A DNA stretch of 64,000 nucleotides from Aporhodopirellula aestuarii (GTDB taxonomy: Bacteria > Planctomycetota > Planctomycetia > Pirellulales > Pirellulaceae): positions 1 through 64,000 of the forward strand of contig NZ_JAMQBK010000021.1 of the NCBI RefSeq assembly GCF_023701485.1, written 5' to 3'. How positions within the stretch are numbered: position 1 is the stretch's first letter; the number at the start of each line of letters is the position of its first letter. Shown one piece after another: positions 45,001-55,450 of the stretch. Position numbers and translations under genes: made by a program. The notes below the pieces were generated by a model. That model made no database searches. It worked only from the letters and a program-made list of their open reading frames with translations, and had not been told where the DNA came from.

Positions 45001-45293
45001 CGGGGGGGATGGGATTTCTTGCCAGCACGCAGATTGGTGGCGGAAAAAAAATGGCTTCGATTCAGAAAGAATGATCCTAAGAAGAATTGGGCGAATTCCG
45101 TTAGGTTTTGCAGTGACTCATCGCACGTAGCAGAGTTTATAATAAGCCAAACCGATCTGCGGCGGCGACGATTTTCGATTCCGATTTTTTTACCCGAGAT
45201 GGGGAACTTCTACCCCTTCTCGAGCGTCGCACTCAGCAGCAAAGTGTGTTCGTCGCTAGACCGATGCGGGCCGGCCCCCACCGATGACGCGTA
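45001..45293. other. Divergent gap upstream of the dockerin gene
   Basis: A possible vegetative promoter for the plus-strand gene: TATAAT at 45138-45143, with only a weak -35 (GTGACT about 19 bases upstream). If real, the leader is about 150-200 bases. No gene is supported in the gap. Confidence 0.3.
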
Positions 45294-48200
45294 ATGAGTT
45301 GGCAAAAGACGGCTCATTTCGAATATTTCCCCCAGAAACCTATCCCCATGCCACGTCACTCGCGACGCACCCACCGCAGGCTGTCACTTCAGGTGCTTGA
45401 CGACCGCCGAGTGCTAGCGGCGATCGTCGGGAGTGTTTTCCACGATGCCAACGATTCGATTCGAAGAGATCACGACGAGCTGGGGCTGAGCGGGCGGTTG
45501 GTTTACGTCGACCAGAACGACAATGCACGCCTGGACCAGGGCGAACGTTATGCCCTGTCGGATTCCGAGGGCGAGTTCTCGATCGACGATATGCCCAACG
45601 GTGAATATGCCGTGCGGCTGTTCAACGCGACTAAGAGCCAGGTCCAAACGTCTCCGCATTCGGCGGTGCCTCTGCACGAGGCAATTTTGCGAGACGATCT
45701 CACGGCCGCTCTCGCCGCTGTCAAAGTCGATGCCGGCACACCGACCGAATATATCGCGTCGGGGGTCCTCGCCAGTGGCAGCGAATTGCAAACGATTGCT
45801 GCCGACGGAACCCGCGGAGCACCGGTCAGTTTCGACGGTGACATCACTCAAATCTCACGGCTGGCCGACGGCGCCATTCTGGTCGTGAGCGAAGACGTCG
45901 ATGGCACTTCATTGACAATCATCGACGACTCGCTGTCTCAAACCGACTCATTTAACGTTCCTGATGTTGGCGTCACGCTTGACTCGGTTGGCAGTGACGA
46001 TGTCGGACGTGGTGTTGCCGTCGCGGCACCCGCTGGCGATGGTGAATTGAGCGAATTGTGGATGGTCGACCGTACCGACCTTTCACTTTCGCCGACCGGG
46101 GTTATGGTCCAGCCGGGGACCGTGGTGACCTCCGACACGACCCAACGCGTCAACGACGGTCCTACCCGCAGCGTGCTCAGCCATTTGTCGCTCGCCGACG
46201 ACGGTAACGGCGGAACGACCCAATCACTGGCGATTAGTTTCTGGAGCAACACCGACGGATCGACGTTGACCGACCCGATCATCGTTAGCGGCGCCAGCGA
46301 AGTGGTGGCGTTCCACGATGAAGCGGGCCTGCTGGTTCTGCGTTCGGGCGACCACCTTTCAGTTCACGACGTGGATTCAGGAAGCCTCGCCACGCTGTAC
46401 ACGATCGACGACACGCCGCCCGTCGCCGGAATTGACGCCGCCCGCGGCCTGATCGTGACGCTCTCGCCGCGTTCGCTCGGCAGCGAAGCATCGCCCAGCG
46501 AATCAGGGTTGCGGTTGCTCGACAGTGAAACCGGCTCGGTCGTGGCTGACCTAGCCATTGACCTTTCCGCCCTCGGCGACATCGCCGCGATTTCCTTGGA
46601 CACGAACCTGCACAGCGTCGCGTTGGCAGGCGCTGCGGGCATGACGCAGGTTTCATTGCGCCGGCCTGCGGCCGCACGCGCATCGATCGCAGACGCAGAT
46701 GCGGCCCCGCTGTCGTTCGGAGTCCGGCTGATCGGTGACAATTCGGCTCCTGATTTTGCGACACCACCGGTAATATCGGTTACCGAAGACGAGCCATACG
46801 TTTCGCCAGCACCGGGGCTGCTTGCCAGCGTGACGGACAAAGAGGGCGATGAAGGCTATGTCATTTTGCCTTCGGAATCACCCAGCTCCGGAATCGCGTC
46901 GCTGGGGCTCAACGGCCAGTTCGCGTACACGCCTTTTGATGATTTCGAGGGCATCGATACTTTTACCGTGATCCTGCACGATGGGCGTGACGCGACCGAA
47001 GCGGTCGTGACGATCAACGTAATTTCCGTGCCCGATGCCCCGGTAAGCGTCGAAGCGATCATCGCGCCGGTACCCGAAAACATTCTGCCAGCAGACCTTG
47101 GTGGCGAGTTCGACCCGATCGGCGTCATCACCATCATCGACCCTGACCAAGTCAACCAGTTCGACATCCACATTTTGGATGAAAATCGGGTCCCTGACCC
47201 ACGATTCCAAGTGTTCGACGGAGAAATCGTCTTCATCGGTCCGGGCCGACTCGATTTCGAGAACGAGTGGGCGATCCCATTGATCTTCACGGTGACCGAC
47301 CCTGACTCTGAAACGACGATTGAGTACGCCACCACGATCTCGGTCACCGATGCCGATGATCCGATCTCCGACATCATTCCTGACAACGCTAGGGTGCGAG
47401 AAAACACCCCCGGCGAGATCATCAAGTCGATCACGGTCATCGACGAAGACTTCGACCAAATCCATTCGCTCGATGTCGATGATGATCGGTTTGAAGTCGT
47501 TAATGGCGAGCTCAAACTCAAAGACGACAGATCGCTCGACCGCGAAGCTGATTTGATTGTCACGATCAACATCACCGCTTCGTTCGGCGATGACTCCTTT
47601 ACGAAGCCGTTTCAGTTAACTGTTCTCGATGTCCCTGAAGTTCCCGAGAACTTTGTGTTGAGCGACGACACGGTGCTCGAACTCGAACCCGGTGATGTTG
47701 TCGGCGACCTCACGATCGCGGGGAACCCCGCCGCGAACGGGCACTCCCTGACGGTCAACGACCCGCGGTTTATTTTCGAAGGTTCGACGCTCCGACTCGC
47801 CGACGACAAATTCATCGAACGCACTCCCAACATTGACGACGAAATTATCTTGGAAGTGACGGCAACGCCGGACTCCGGTGGAGTGGAATCCGTGACAACG
47901 CCTTTCACGATTTTAGTCGTCGAGAACGACAAGCCGTTCCACAACGATGAGCTGCCAGAAGACGTCAACGGGAACGGCGAAGTGAGCGCGCGTGACGCAT
48001 TGGCGATCATCAACTACCTCAACACCTATGGACCGGGGCCTGTCGGCGAAGGTGATCCTGCCTACGGATATGACGTCAATAATGACGGCATCGTCACGTC
48101 CCTCGATGCGTTGCTCGTCATCAACTTGCTCAACGTGACATCCACCAGCGGTGGCGGAACGGTTGGTAATGAGCCTGGCGGAGAACCGATCGACGAAAAC

Positions 48201-48491
48201 GACGGCTCCGGCGCAGAGGATGGTATCGCTTCAGCATCTGACGCTGATGAAGTCGTGCCCGCGGCTCCGTTGAATCGCTCCGCCAGTCCACGCAGCGGGC
48301 GCGTGTCGTCACGCGACATCGCCATTTCAGAAGAGACGGCTCCCGAACCACTCAAGACGGTTGGGGAAGCGGACTCGGCAACGATGGAGCAAATGCTCGA
48401 GATGCTTTCGGCCGATGAGCCGGTTGACCCGAGCGATGAATCGCCGACCGATCAAGTCTTCGGCGAACCAGAAATCGACCTGCTCGGCTGA
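45294..48491 (+). CDS. Large surface protein: SdrD_B-like, cadherin-like repeats and a dockerin type I pair
   Basis: 1065 residues from 45294, or 1047 from an ATG at 45348. The N-terminus has no usual signal peptide, but RRLSLQVLDDRRVLAA matches the planctomycete LEPR/LEP-type surface-protein start. It is followed by an SdrD-B-like module (VGSVFHDANDSIRRDHDELG). A long beta-propeller-like part comes next, then cadherin-like repeats (FAYTPFDDFEGIDTFTVILH and LTVLDVPEVPEN). Near 885-945 a dockerin type I pair is seen (DVNGNGEVSARDALAIINYL; DVNNDGIVTSLDALLVINLL), calcium-binding and used for cell-surface assembly. The tail is acidic. It was probably built by domain shuffling. Confidence 0.8.
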   Translation: MSWQKTAHFEYFPQKPIPMPRHSRRTHRRLSLQVLDDRRVLAAIVGSVFHDANDSIRRDHDELGLSGRLVYVDQNDNARLDQGERYALSDSEGEFSIDDMPNGEYAVRLFNATKSQVQTSPHSAVPLHEAILRDDLTAALAAVKVDAGTPTEYIASGVLASGSELQTIAADGTRGAPVSFDGDITQISRLADGAILVVSEDVDGTSLTIIDDSLSQTDSFNVPDVGVTLDSVGSDDVGRGVAVAAPAGDGELSELWMVDRTDLSLSPTGVMVQPGTVVTSDTTQRVNDGPTRSVLSHLSLADDGNGGTTQSLAISFWSNTDGSTLTDPIIVSGASEVVAFHDEAGLLVLRSGDHLSVHDVDSGSLATLYTIDDTPPVAGIDAARGLIVTLSPRSLGSEASPSESGLRLLDSETGSVVADLAIDLSALGDIAAISLDTNLHSVALAGAAGMTQVSLRRPAAARASIADADAAPLSFGVRLIGDNSAPDFATPPVISVTEDEPYVSPAPGLLASVTDKEGDEGYVILPSESPSSGIASLGLNGQFAYTPFDDFEGIDTFTVILHDGRDATEAVVTINVISVPDAPVSVEAIIAPVPENILPADLGGEFDPIGVITIIDPDQVNQFDIHILDENRVPDPRFQVFDGEIVFIGPGRLDFENEWAIPLIFTVTDPDSETTIEYATTISVTDADDPISDIIPDNARVRENTPGEIIKSITVIDEDFDQIHSLDVDDDRFEVVNGELKLKDDRSLDREADLIVTINITASFGDDSFTKPFQLTVLDVPEVPENFVLSDDTVLELEPGDVVGDLTIAGNPAANGHSLTVNDPRFIFEGSTLRLADDKFIERTPNIDDEIILEVTATPDSGGVESVTTPFTILVVENDKPFHNDELPEDVNGNGEVSARDALAIINYLNTYGPGPVGEGDPAYGYDVNNDGIVTSLDALLVINLLNVTSTSGGGTVGNEPGGEPIDENDGSGAEDGIASASDADEVVPAAPLNRSASPRSGRVSSRDIAISEETAPEPLKTVGEADSATMEQMLEMLSADEPVDPSDESPTDQVFGEPEIDLLG

Positions 48492-48743
48492 GCCCAGCCC
48501 AGGTATCCGATCTGCGACATGGGTGCGCGTCGCCGTCTTTTTTTGCCGACCTAGCAGCTTCTTGGGCAGGCCGCCAACAAATAGCTCAAGCCAAAGCTTG
48601 ACCACGACGCGCGGAATCTGTACTTTTTGGTGTATGTTTTCGGGTTGGGCGATTAACCGCGTTGCTGCCGCGTTTGCGTTCGGCCAAACGGAACCATTTG
48701 AGCGAGAACGCATCCGCCTTCTATATCAACTTGCAGGGTTGCC

Positions 48744-50027
48744 ATGAACGTCACACGTCAATCCAACAACAGGTGGCCCTTGCTCGTCATCGCGGGATGG
48801 CTGATCTGCGGAACCGTGGCATCAGGCCAATACAGCGTGGACATCAACCTCGAAGAGGCGCCGTTTGACTACATCGAAACTCAAGATGACAACCGAGTGA
48901 CGCGGTTGGTCAAACGAATCGAATCGAAAGAGATCACCCTCGAGTTTACCTCGGAACGCGGGCATCTCGAGTCGCTGCTCGCCGCGCTCGAGATCCCTGC
49001 CTCGTCCCAAACACTCGTGTTTTCCAAAACCAGCATGCAGGTTCGTTACATCTCGCGTCGCAACCCGCGGGCGATCTACTTCAACGACGACACCTATGTC
49101 GGCTGGGTCAACGGCAGTTCCCTGGTGGAGATCTCGACGTTTGATCCGTTACTCGGCGCAGCGTTCTACACAGTGGAGATGAAACCTTGGAGCCCCAATA
49201 TCGAACGGGCCGGTTACGATTGCCTGGGGTGTCACGCAACTTCGATGACCGGCGGCGTTCCCGGACACACGATACGGAGCGTCTTGCCGCAATTTGATGG
49301 CAGCGTTGATTCGCAAAAGCCGTCATATATCTCGAGCGACACGAGCCCGTTTTCGCAGCGGTGGGGCGGATGGTACGTCACGGGGCTGCATGGCGAGATG
49401 AGGCATATGGGCAACGCGATCTTGCGTGGCGGCGTCCTCGACACGTCAAACAGTTCCAACCGAATGAGCGTTCGCGACGAACTCGACTCCGCCAGTTACC
49501 TTTCGTCGCAAAGTGATATCGTCGCATTGATGGTGCTCGAACACCAAACTCAGATGCAAAACGAGATGGTCAAAGCGGACTTTTTCACCCGCAAGTTGAT
49601 CCACGACGATGCGGACGTTGTGCTCACCGAAGAGCGGGCTGCCGAGCGAACCGAAATCTTGCGTCAGATCGCGCACGAGGTCGTGAAGCGAATGCTGTTC
49701 TGCGACGAAGCGACGCTAACCGATCCGGTGAAAGGTTCGGTGGTGTTCGCATACGAATTCAAAAAACGCGGGCCGAAAGATGCGCAAGGACGCTCGCTAC
49801 GTGATTTTGACCTGAAGAAACGTTTGTTTCGTTATCCGTGTAGCTACCTGATCCACTCGGCATGCTTCGACGCATTGACTCCCTGTCTCAAAACAGAGAT
49901 CTGTCGCCAGTTAATGGATGTTCTCAGTGGCAATGACACATCGGAAACGTTTGATCACCTGGATGCGGACGCGAAATCGGCCACCCTCTCGATCTTGCGA
50001 GAAACGAACCCGGAATTCCGCTCGTAA
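48744..50027 (+). CDS. Exported hypothetical protein with one CxxCH site
   Basis: 427 residues. The signal-like start is RWPLLVIAGWLICGTVASGQ. A heme-c-type motif lies near residue 158-165 (YDCLGCHATSM). Around it are VRYISRRNPRAIYFNDDTYV and GWVNGSSLVEIST, then RWGGWYVTGLHGEMRHMGNA, which look like conserved ligand or structural blocks. The C-terminal third (LIHDDADVVLTEERAAERTE onward) is helical. No named family is certain; a mono-heme cytochrome-like protein is the best guess. It lies 250 bases past the dockerin gene on the same strand. Confidence 0.68.
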   Translation: MNVTRQSNNRWPLLVIAGWLICGTVASGQYSVDINLEEAPFDYIETQDDNRVTRLVKRIESKEITLEFTSERGHLESLLAALEIPASSQTLVFSKTSMQVRYISRRNPRAIYFNDDTYVGWVNGSSLVEISTFDPLLGAAFYTVEMKPWSPNIERAGYDCLGCHATSMTGGVPGHTIRSVLPQFDGSVDSQKPSYISSDTSPFSQRWGGWYVTGLHGEMRHMGNAILRGGVLDTSNSSNRMSVRDELDSASYLSSQSDIVALMVLEHQTQMQNEMVKADFFTRKLIHDDADVVLTEERAAERTEILRQIAHEVVKRMLFCDEATLTDPVKGSVVFAYEFKKRGPKDAQGRSLRDFDLKKRLFRYPCSYLIHSACFDALTPCLKTEICRQLMDVLSGNDTSETFDHLDADAKSATLSILRETNPEFRS

Positions 50028-50114
50028 GTCGACTTCGGCACAACCAGCGTCACGCCGCAGACGGACGTGTCTCTATCTCTGTCCTTTGTCGTTTCTCTTA
50101 ATTTCGCTATCGGC

Positions 50115-50927
50115 TTAGCCTGCCGCACGGCACAACTCTGCGGCTTGACGCAACCCCTCGTCGGGATCGCCAACCGGCCAATATTCCAAGCCGACAAAAC
50201 CTTGATACTTCGTGCGCCGGATCGCGGCAAAGATCTCGGCGTAATTCAGTTCACCGACGGTGAGTTCATGTCGTCCTGGATTTCCCGCCGCATGGAAGTG
50301 GGCGATGTTGTCGATGTTACGTGTCAATCGATCGATCACGTGGCCTTCGCTGATCTGTTGATGATAAATATCGAATACGACTTTGACATAATCGCTGGCA
50401 ACTTGATCGACAATCTCAAACGCTTCGTCGCTGCGTACCAAATAGTATCCAACATGGTCGACGAGTTCATTGAGCGGTTCGATTACCAAAGTGACGCCAG
50501 CTTGTTCTAGCATCGGCGCCGCTTGGCGCAGCCCGTCAACGAGCGACTGGTGCTGGTCCTGGCGAGGCACGCCGGGGAGAAAATCGCCGACTTGGGAAAT
50601 CAGCGTTTTGCAATCGAGTCGCTCGGCCGCCTCGATCGACTCGGCGAGTCCCTGCAAATATTGCTCACGCAGACTCGGGTCGACCAACGAAATGAACTTG
50701 GTGCAACAGGACGCGATGGTCATGCCGTGCTTGTCACGATCCCGAATGATCTGGTCGAGATCCTTTTCCCACCAGCACCAGAATTCGAACGCATCAATCC
50801 CGGCGTCCGCAACGCGAGCGATCGCGTCTGATTCGTCAACGCCTTCGAAAACGGCATCAATGCAAACCGACAGTTTTGGATATTGAGACACGGGAGAGGT
50901 TCCGATTGTGGGAGTCACGGCGGGCAA
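50115..50927 (-). CDS. Hydroxypyruvate isomerase-like TIM barrel protein (cytosolic)
   Basis: 270 residues without export signal: LSVCIDAVFEGVDESDAIAR, FEFWCWWEKDLDQIIRDRDK, a metal-site Glu in VIEPLNELVDHVGYYL, then FDIYHQQISEGHVID and HFHAAGNPGRHELTVGELNY, with EYWPVGDPDEGLRQ. This is the Hyi branch of the xylose-isomerase-like TIM barrels, and it matches the Tat-exported paralog at 36444. It would isomerise hydroxypyruvate and tartronate semialdehyde in glyoxylate metabolism; other sugars are possible. It is divergent from the sulfatase at 51201. Confidence 0.82.
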   Translation of the reverse strand: MPAVTPTIGTSPVSQYPKLSVCIDAVFEGVDESDAIARVADAGIDAFEFWCWWEKDLDQIIRDRDKHGMTIASCCTKFISLVDPSLREQYLQGLAESIEAAERLDCKTLISQVGDFLPGVPRQDQHQSLVDGLRQAAPMLEQAGVTLVIEPLNELVDHVGYYLVRSDEAFEIVDQVASDYVKVVFDIYHQQISEGHVIDRLTRNIDNIAHFHAAGNPGRHELTVGELNYAEIFAAIRRTKYQGFVGLEYWPVGDPDEGLRQAAELCRAAG

Positions 50928-51200
50928 GTGGCATGAGAGAAAATAGACGTCATGCCCATTGTTTTGAAGCCCTCGCGGGCGGTCGACACGCCCGCAGACG
51001 GTCTAAAACTCTCTCAAAACTCGAGTCCCGATCTGGCGGCGACCACTTCCCCGCGGACCAACGCACTGAGTTACAATTGCTCACCGGGCTGCCATTGCTC
51101 AGGGGTGCCATTGCTCTCCGATAAATAGCAATGAGCAAATAAGCCGCAACCCCTATCGACATTCGATACTTCCCACCAGCGATCCCCACCGAGAACACGA

Positions 51201-53138
51201 ATGAAAGTCCCCCACCTATTATCGTTTTCCATCATTCTTGCCGGCCTTGGCTGTCTCGTCACTTGCGGACAATCTGTCGCTGCGGAAGCAACCGCAACGA
51301 CGCCTGCACGGCCGAACATTTTATGGCTGACGAGCGAAGACAACGGTCCCGAGCTCGGCTGCTACGGCGACACCTACGCAGACACTCCCCATATCGACAA
51401 CCTCGCCTCACGTTCGCTTCGATATCGAATGTGTTGGTCGAACGCACCGGTCTGTGCCCCCGCCCGCACCACGCTCATTAGCGGCATGTATGCGACGAGT
51501 CTTGGCGGGCAACACATGCGAAGCGCAGTTGCTCTTCCCGAGGGGATGAAGTTGTATCCCCACGTTCTGCGCGAGGCCGGATACTACTGCACCAATCACA
51601 CTAAGACCGACTACAACTTCAGGCCGGCGGACAGTAAGGCGGGGTGGCACGACAGCGGAAAAACCGCGCACTGGAAAAATCGTCCCGATCCGTCCATGCC
51701 GTTTTTCAGTGTGTTCAACTACACGATCAGCCACGAGAGCAAGATCCGAAACAAACCCCACACGCTGGTTCATGATCCCGCCAAAGCGGTCTTGCCTGTT
51801 TACCATCCCGATACACCGGAGGTGCGCCGAGATTGGGCGCAGTATTACGACCGTTTGACCGAGATGGACAAAATGGTCGGTGCCGCGATCGCCGAACTCA
51901 ATGACGCGGGACTCGCCGACTCGACGATCATTTTCTACTACGGTGACCACGGCAGTGGCATGCCCCGCAGCAAACGATGGCCGTTCAACTCGGGGCTGCA
52001 GGTTCCGTTGGTGGTCCACATTCCCGACGCCTATCGCGATCTCGCCCCGGCAGACTATTTGCCGGGTGGTGTCTCGGACCGATTGGTCAGCTTTGTTGAC
52101 TTCGCACCCACCGCGATCAGTTTGGCCGGTGCCGAACCGCCGGCGAACATGCAAGGTGTCCCTTTCATGGGCAAGTACGCCGGCCAAGCGAAGAAGCATC
52201 TGTTCGGGTACCGTGGCCGGATGGACGAACGGATCGACATGGTTCGCAGTTGCACCGATGGGCGTTTCGTTTACATGCGTCACTTCTACCCCGACCGTCC
52301 GTACCTCAAGCACGTCGATTACATGTTCCAGACTCCGACCACTCGGATTTGGAAAGAACTTTACGAGGCGGGGCAACTCACCGATGCGCAGGCGAAATTT
52401 TGGCAGATCAAGCCAACTGAAGAATTATTCGACTTGCAGTCCGACCCGGACGAGGTTGATAACGTCGCGTCGCTGCCCGAGCACGAGGAAAAACTGGCGG
52501 AGCTGCGTGAGGCGACTCAGCAGTGGATGCGGTCGACCCGTGACTTGGGGCTGTTGACGGAGGCCGAGATGCACCGGCGGTCCGCCACCGTCGCACCGCG
52601 CACGCTCGGTTTGTCGGACCAATTCGATGTAGACGCATTAGTGGATGCCGCATGGGCAGCGGGAGATGCGTGGCAGGCCTGCGACGGGCAGACGATCGTG
52701 GCGATGCAAGAGCTTTGCCAAAGCGAGGACCCCGGCGTTCGCTATTGGGGATGCCGCGGGTTAGCGTTGGGGCTGGGGTCGCACGGGACCGTCCTGTCCG
52801 AAGACGAGATCTCGGCGGCAACGGGAACGCTGATGGAAAAACTCGAAGACGCCAATCCGAGCGTTCGTTTGGCGGCCTGCGACCTGCTGATTCGGCTCAA
52901 CGACGAGGGGGCGCAAAGAGCGGCCGCTGAAGAATTGATGAATTTGGCGGATCTGCCTCGGGGCGGATACTACGTGGGAATCGCCGCGTTGAACGTGATC
53001 GATTACAACCGAAACGCGGTGCTGAGGCATTCGGGACGGGGATTTGATTCGATCCGGAAGGACCGCGAGGACGAACCGTCGCGGGGCAACGATTACATCG
53101 AACGCTTGCTCATCACGCTCGGACAACCGCAGAGCTGA
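51201..53138 (+). CDS. Secreted sulfatase with C-terminal HEAT-like repeats
   Basis: 645 residues. A signal peptide (FSIILAGLGCLVTCGQSVAA) is followed by the sulfatase domain: NILWLTSEDNGPELGCYGD (metal ligands), CAPARTTLISGMYATSLGGQ with the formylglycine Cys85 in a C-A-P-A-R variant of the usual C-S-P-S/A-R, and FYYGDHGSGMPRSKRWPFNS. The substrate class resembles N-sulfoglucosamine/heparan-type sulfatases. The last 150 residues are short helical repeats (VRYWGCRGLALGLG; DANPSVRLAACDLLIRL), like HEAT repeats. It is a separate subfamily from the 4461-7247 sulfatase. Confidence 0.88.
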   Translation: MKVPHLLSFSIILAGLGCLVTCGQSVAAEATATTPARPNILWLTSEDNGPELGCYGDTYADTPHIDNLASRSLRYRMCWSNAPVCAPARTTLISGMYATSLGGQHMRSAVALPEGMKLYPHVLREAGYYCTNHTKTDYNFRPADSKAGWHDSGKTAHWKNRPDPSMPFFSVFNYTISHESKIRNKPHTLVHDPAKAVLPVYHPDTPEVRRDWAQYYDRLTEMDKMVGAAIAELNDAGLADSTIIFYYGDHGSGMPRSKRWPFNSGLQVPLVVHIPDAYRDLAPADYLPGGVSDRLVSFVDFAPTAISLAGAEPPANMQGVPFMGKYAGQAKKHLFGYRGRMDERIDMVRSCTDGRFVYMRHFYPDRPYLKHVDYMFQTPTTRIWKELYEAGQLTDAQAKFWQIKPTEELFDLQSDPDEVDNVASLPEHEEKLAELREATQQWMRSTRDLGLLTEAEMHRRSATVAPRTLGLSDQFDVDALVDAAWAAGDAWQACDGQTIVAMQELCQSEDPGVRYWGCRGLALGLGSHGTVLSEDEISAATGTLMEKLEDANPSVRLAACDLLIRLNDEGAQRAAAEELMNLADLPRGGYYVGIAALNVIDYNRNAVLRHSGRGFDSIRKDREDEPSRGNDYIERLLITLGQPQS

Positions 53139-53315
53139 GTCCATCGATTTGCGTTTGCGCCGCCTTACGCTCCCCAGCACTCTGCCCTCTTTCCCGATGG
53201 GGCTCGGGTGGCTAGGCTTTTGCGGGCCCGAAATCCAAGCCAAAACGCGTATTCGCCGCGTTTTCGGGCCCCTCTCAAGCTCAAATTTCCATCCTCTGAC
53301 CCCTCGGCACGGTTC

Positions 53316-55364
53316 ATGACAGCGACCACGACAGACCTACAAACACTGGCGATTGACACGATTCGCACGCTCAGCATGGATGCGGTCCAGACGGCCAATA
53401 GTGGTCACCCAGGAACGCCGATGGCGCTTGCGCCGATCGCGTATCAGTTGTTCCAAAACACCATGAACTATGATCCCGAACGGCCCCATTGGCCCGGACG
53501 CGATCGTTTCGTGTTGTCGTGTGGGCATGCATCGATGTTGCTATACAGCACCTTGCACCTGATCGGCACCAAAGCAACCGACAAGCACGGCAATCCGACC
53601 GGTGGCGAGTCGATCAAACTGGAAGACATCAAGAATTTCCGGCAACTCGGCTCCGTCTGCGCCGGCCACCCCGAATACGCGGAAGCGGCAGGAATCGAAA
53701 CGACGACCGGTCCGTTGGGAGCGGGGGTCAGCAACAGCGTCGGGATGGCGATGGCCGAAAAATGGCTGGCTGAAAACTACAACACCGACGATTTGTCGCT
53801 GTTCAATTACAACATCTACGCGGTGTGCAGTGACGGCGACATGATGGAAGGTATCGCTTGTGAAGCAGCCTCGGTCGCCGGGCACCTGAAGCTCGACAAC
53901 CTGTGCTGGATCTACGACGACAATCACATCACGATCGAAGGCGAAACGGATCTGGCGTTCAGCGAAGACGTCGGCAAGAAGTTTGAAGGTCTGGGTTGGA
54001 ACGTGCTCCACGTCGACGATGCTAATGACATCGAGGCGCTCGGAAAGGCACTCGCGGCATTCGAAGCCTGCCATGACAAGCCAACCCTCATCGTTGTCAA
54101 GAGTATCATCGGCTACGGTGCACCGAACAAACAGAACACGCACGGAGCCCACGGCGCACCGCTGGGTTGGGACGAAATTGCACTCGCGAAAAAGAGCTAT
54201 GGCTTCCCCGAAGACAAGAAGTTCTTCATCCCCGACGGCGTCAAAGAGCACTTCGCCGATGGCGTTGGGGCACGTGGCGCGGAGGCCTCCTCGGCTTGGG
54301 ACGCCGCCTGGGAAAAGTACCAAACCGCTGAACCGAAAAAAGCTGCCGAACTGAAGGCAATTTTTGAAGGCAAGTTGCCCGAAGGTTGGGACAAAGACAT
54401 CCCCGTCTTCGAGGCGAGCGAAAAGGGCGACGCGACCCGAAACAGCTCGGGCAAAGTTCTCAACGCGATCGCCGCGAATCTGCCATTCATGATCGGGGGT
54501 TCCGCCGACCTTGCGCCGAGCAACAAGTCGGACCTGACGTTTGCCGGTGCGGGTGAGTTTCTGCCTGGACAATACGGTGGTCGCAATCTGCACTTCGGCA
54601 TCCGCGAACACGCGATGGCCGGGATCGTTAACGGATTGTGCCTCTCGGGGCTCCGCGGTTACGCAGCGACGTTCTTTGTGTTCACCGATTACATGCGTGG
54701 CGCGATGCGACTTAGCAGCATCATGCACCTGCCAACGCTGTATATCTTGACCCACGATTCGATCGGTGTTGGTGAGGACGGTCCGACCCACCAACCCGTC
54801 GAACACCTGACCGCGTGCCGTGCAATTCCTGGCCTGAACGTTTATCGCCCCGGCGATTCAAACGAGGTCGCTGAGTGTTACCGCACCGCGTTGCTCGACG
54901 CCAACCACCCTGCCGCGATGGTTCTGTCCCGTCAAAACATGCCGACACTTGATCGCACCGTCTATGCTCCCGCATCGGGATGCAGTCGCGGCGGCTACGT
55001 GCTAAGTGATTGCGAGGGGACTCCAGACGTGATCCTGATGTCCAGCGGTAGCGAGTTGTTCATGGCCGTTGACGCTGCCAAAACGCTCACCGAAGCGGGC
55101 AAGAAGGTTCGCGTCGTTAGCATGCCTTGCATGGACCTGTTCGCGCAACAGGATCAATCCTACATCGACGAAGTCCTTCCTCCCGCGGTTACCAACCGAG
55201 TGGCGATCGAAGCCGGCATTCGCATGTCATGGGATCGCTGGATCGGATCGGCGGGCAAGTTCATCGGTATGAGCGGCTTTGGAGCGAGTGCTCCTTACAA
55301 CGTGGTCTACGAGCACTTCAACATCAACGCGGCCGCTGTCGTGGAAGCCGCGTCGGCGAGCTAG
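53316..55364 (+). CDS. tkt: Transketolase
   Basis: 682 residues from ATG at 53316 (MTATTTDLQTLAIDTIRTLS); the frame is open to 53208. Landmarks are DAVQTANSGHPGTPMALAPI, the thiamine-diphosphate site SDGDMMEGIACEAASVAGHL with the closing WIYDDNHITIEG, and FGIREHAMAGIVNGLCLSGL. It exchanges two-carbon units between pentose phosphates in the cytosol. A bulged hairpin followed by T5 lies at 55385-55416, before the purA gene, so the two may be separately ended. Confidence 0.95.
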   Translation: MTATTTDLQTLAIDTIRTLSMDAVQTANSGHPGTPMALAPIAYQLFQNTMNYDPERPHWPGRDRFVLSCGHASMLLYSTLHLIGTKATDKHGNPTGGESIKLEDIKNFRQLGSVCAGHPEYAEAAGIETTTGPLGAGVSNSVGMAMAEKWLAENYNTDDLSLFNYNIYAVCSDGDMMEGIACEAASVAGHLKLDNLCWIYDDNHITIEGETDLAFSEDVGKKFEGLGWNVLHVDDANDIEALGKALAAFEACHDKPTLIVVKSIIGYGAPNKQNTHGAHGAPLGWDEIALAKKSYGFPEDKKFFIPDGVKEHFADGVGARGAEASSAWDAAWEKYQTAEPKKAAELKAIFEGKLPEGWDKDIPVFEASEKGDATRNSSGKVLNAIAANLPFMIGGSADLAPSNKSDLTFAGAGEFLPGQYGGRNLHFGIREHAMAGIVNGLCLSGLRGYAATFFVFTDYMRGAMRLSSIMHLPTLYILTHDSIGVGEDGPTHQPVEHLTACRAIPGLNVYRPGDSNEVAECYRTALLDANHPAAMVLSRQNMPTLDRTVYAPASGCSRGGYVLSDCEGTPDVILMSSGSELFMAVDAAKTLTEAGKKVRVVSMPCMDLFAQQDQSYIDEVLPPAVTNRVAIEAGIRMSWDRWIGSAGKFIGMSGFGASAPYNVVYEHFNINAAAVVEAASAS

Positions 55365-55384
55365 TCGACGAGGTCAACGCTTTG

Positions 55385-55416
55385 GGTCACAGGCCACCGC
55401 GTCTGTGATCCTTTTT
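55385..55416 (+). terminator. Likely intrinsic terminator after tkt
   Basis: GGTCACAG pairs with CTGTGATCC (one bulged A) over a 10-base loop, followed directly by TTTTT. It lies 20 bases after the tkt stop and about 35 bases before the purA start, which leaves little room for a separate promoter for purA. Confidence 0.5.
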
Positions 55417-55450
55417 CTGTTACGTCATATTTCATCCGAAGGAAGTTCTT

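Noticed and set aside
53541-54806. Long antisense frame opposite transketolase (about 421 codons)
   Set aside because: The sense strand encodes an unambiguous transketolase; the antisense product has no motif.
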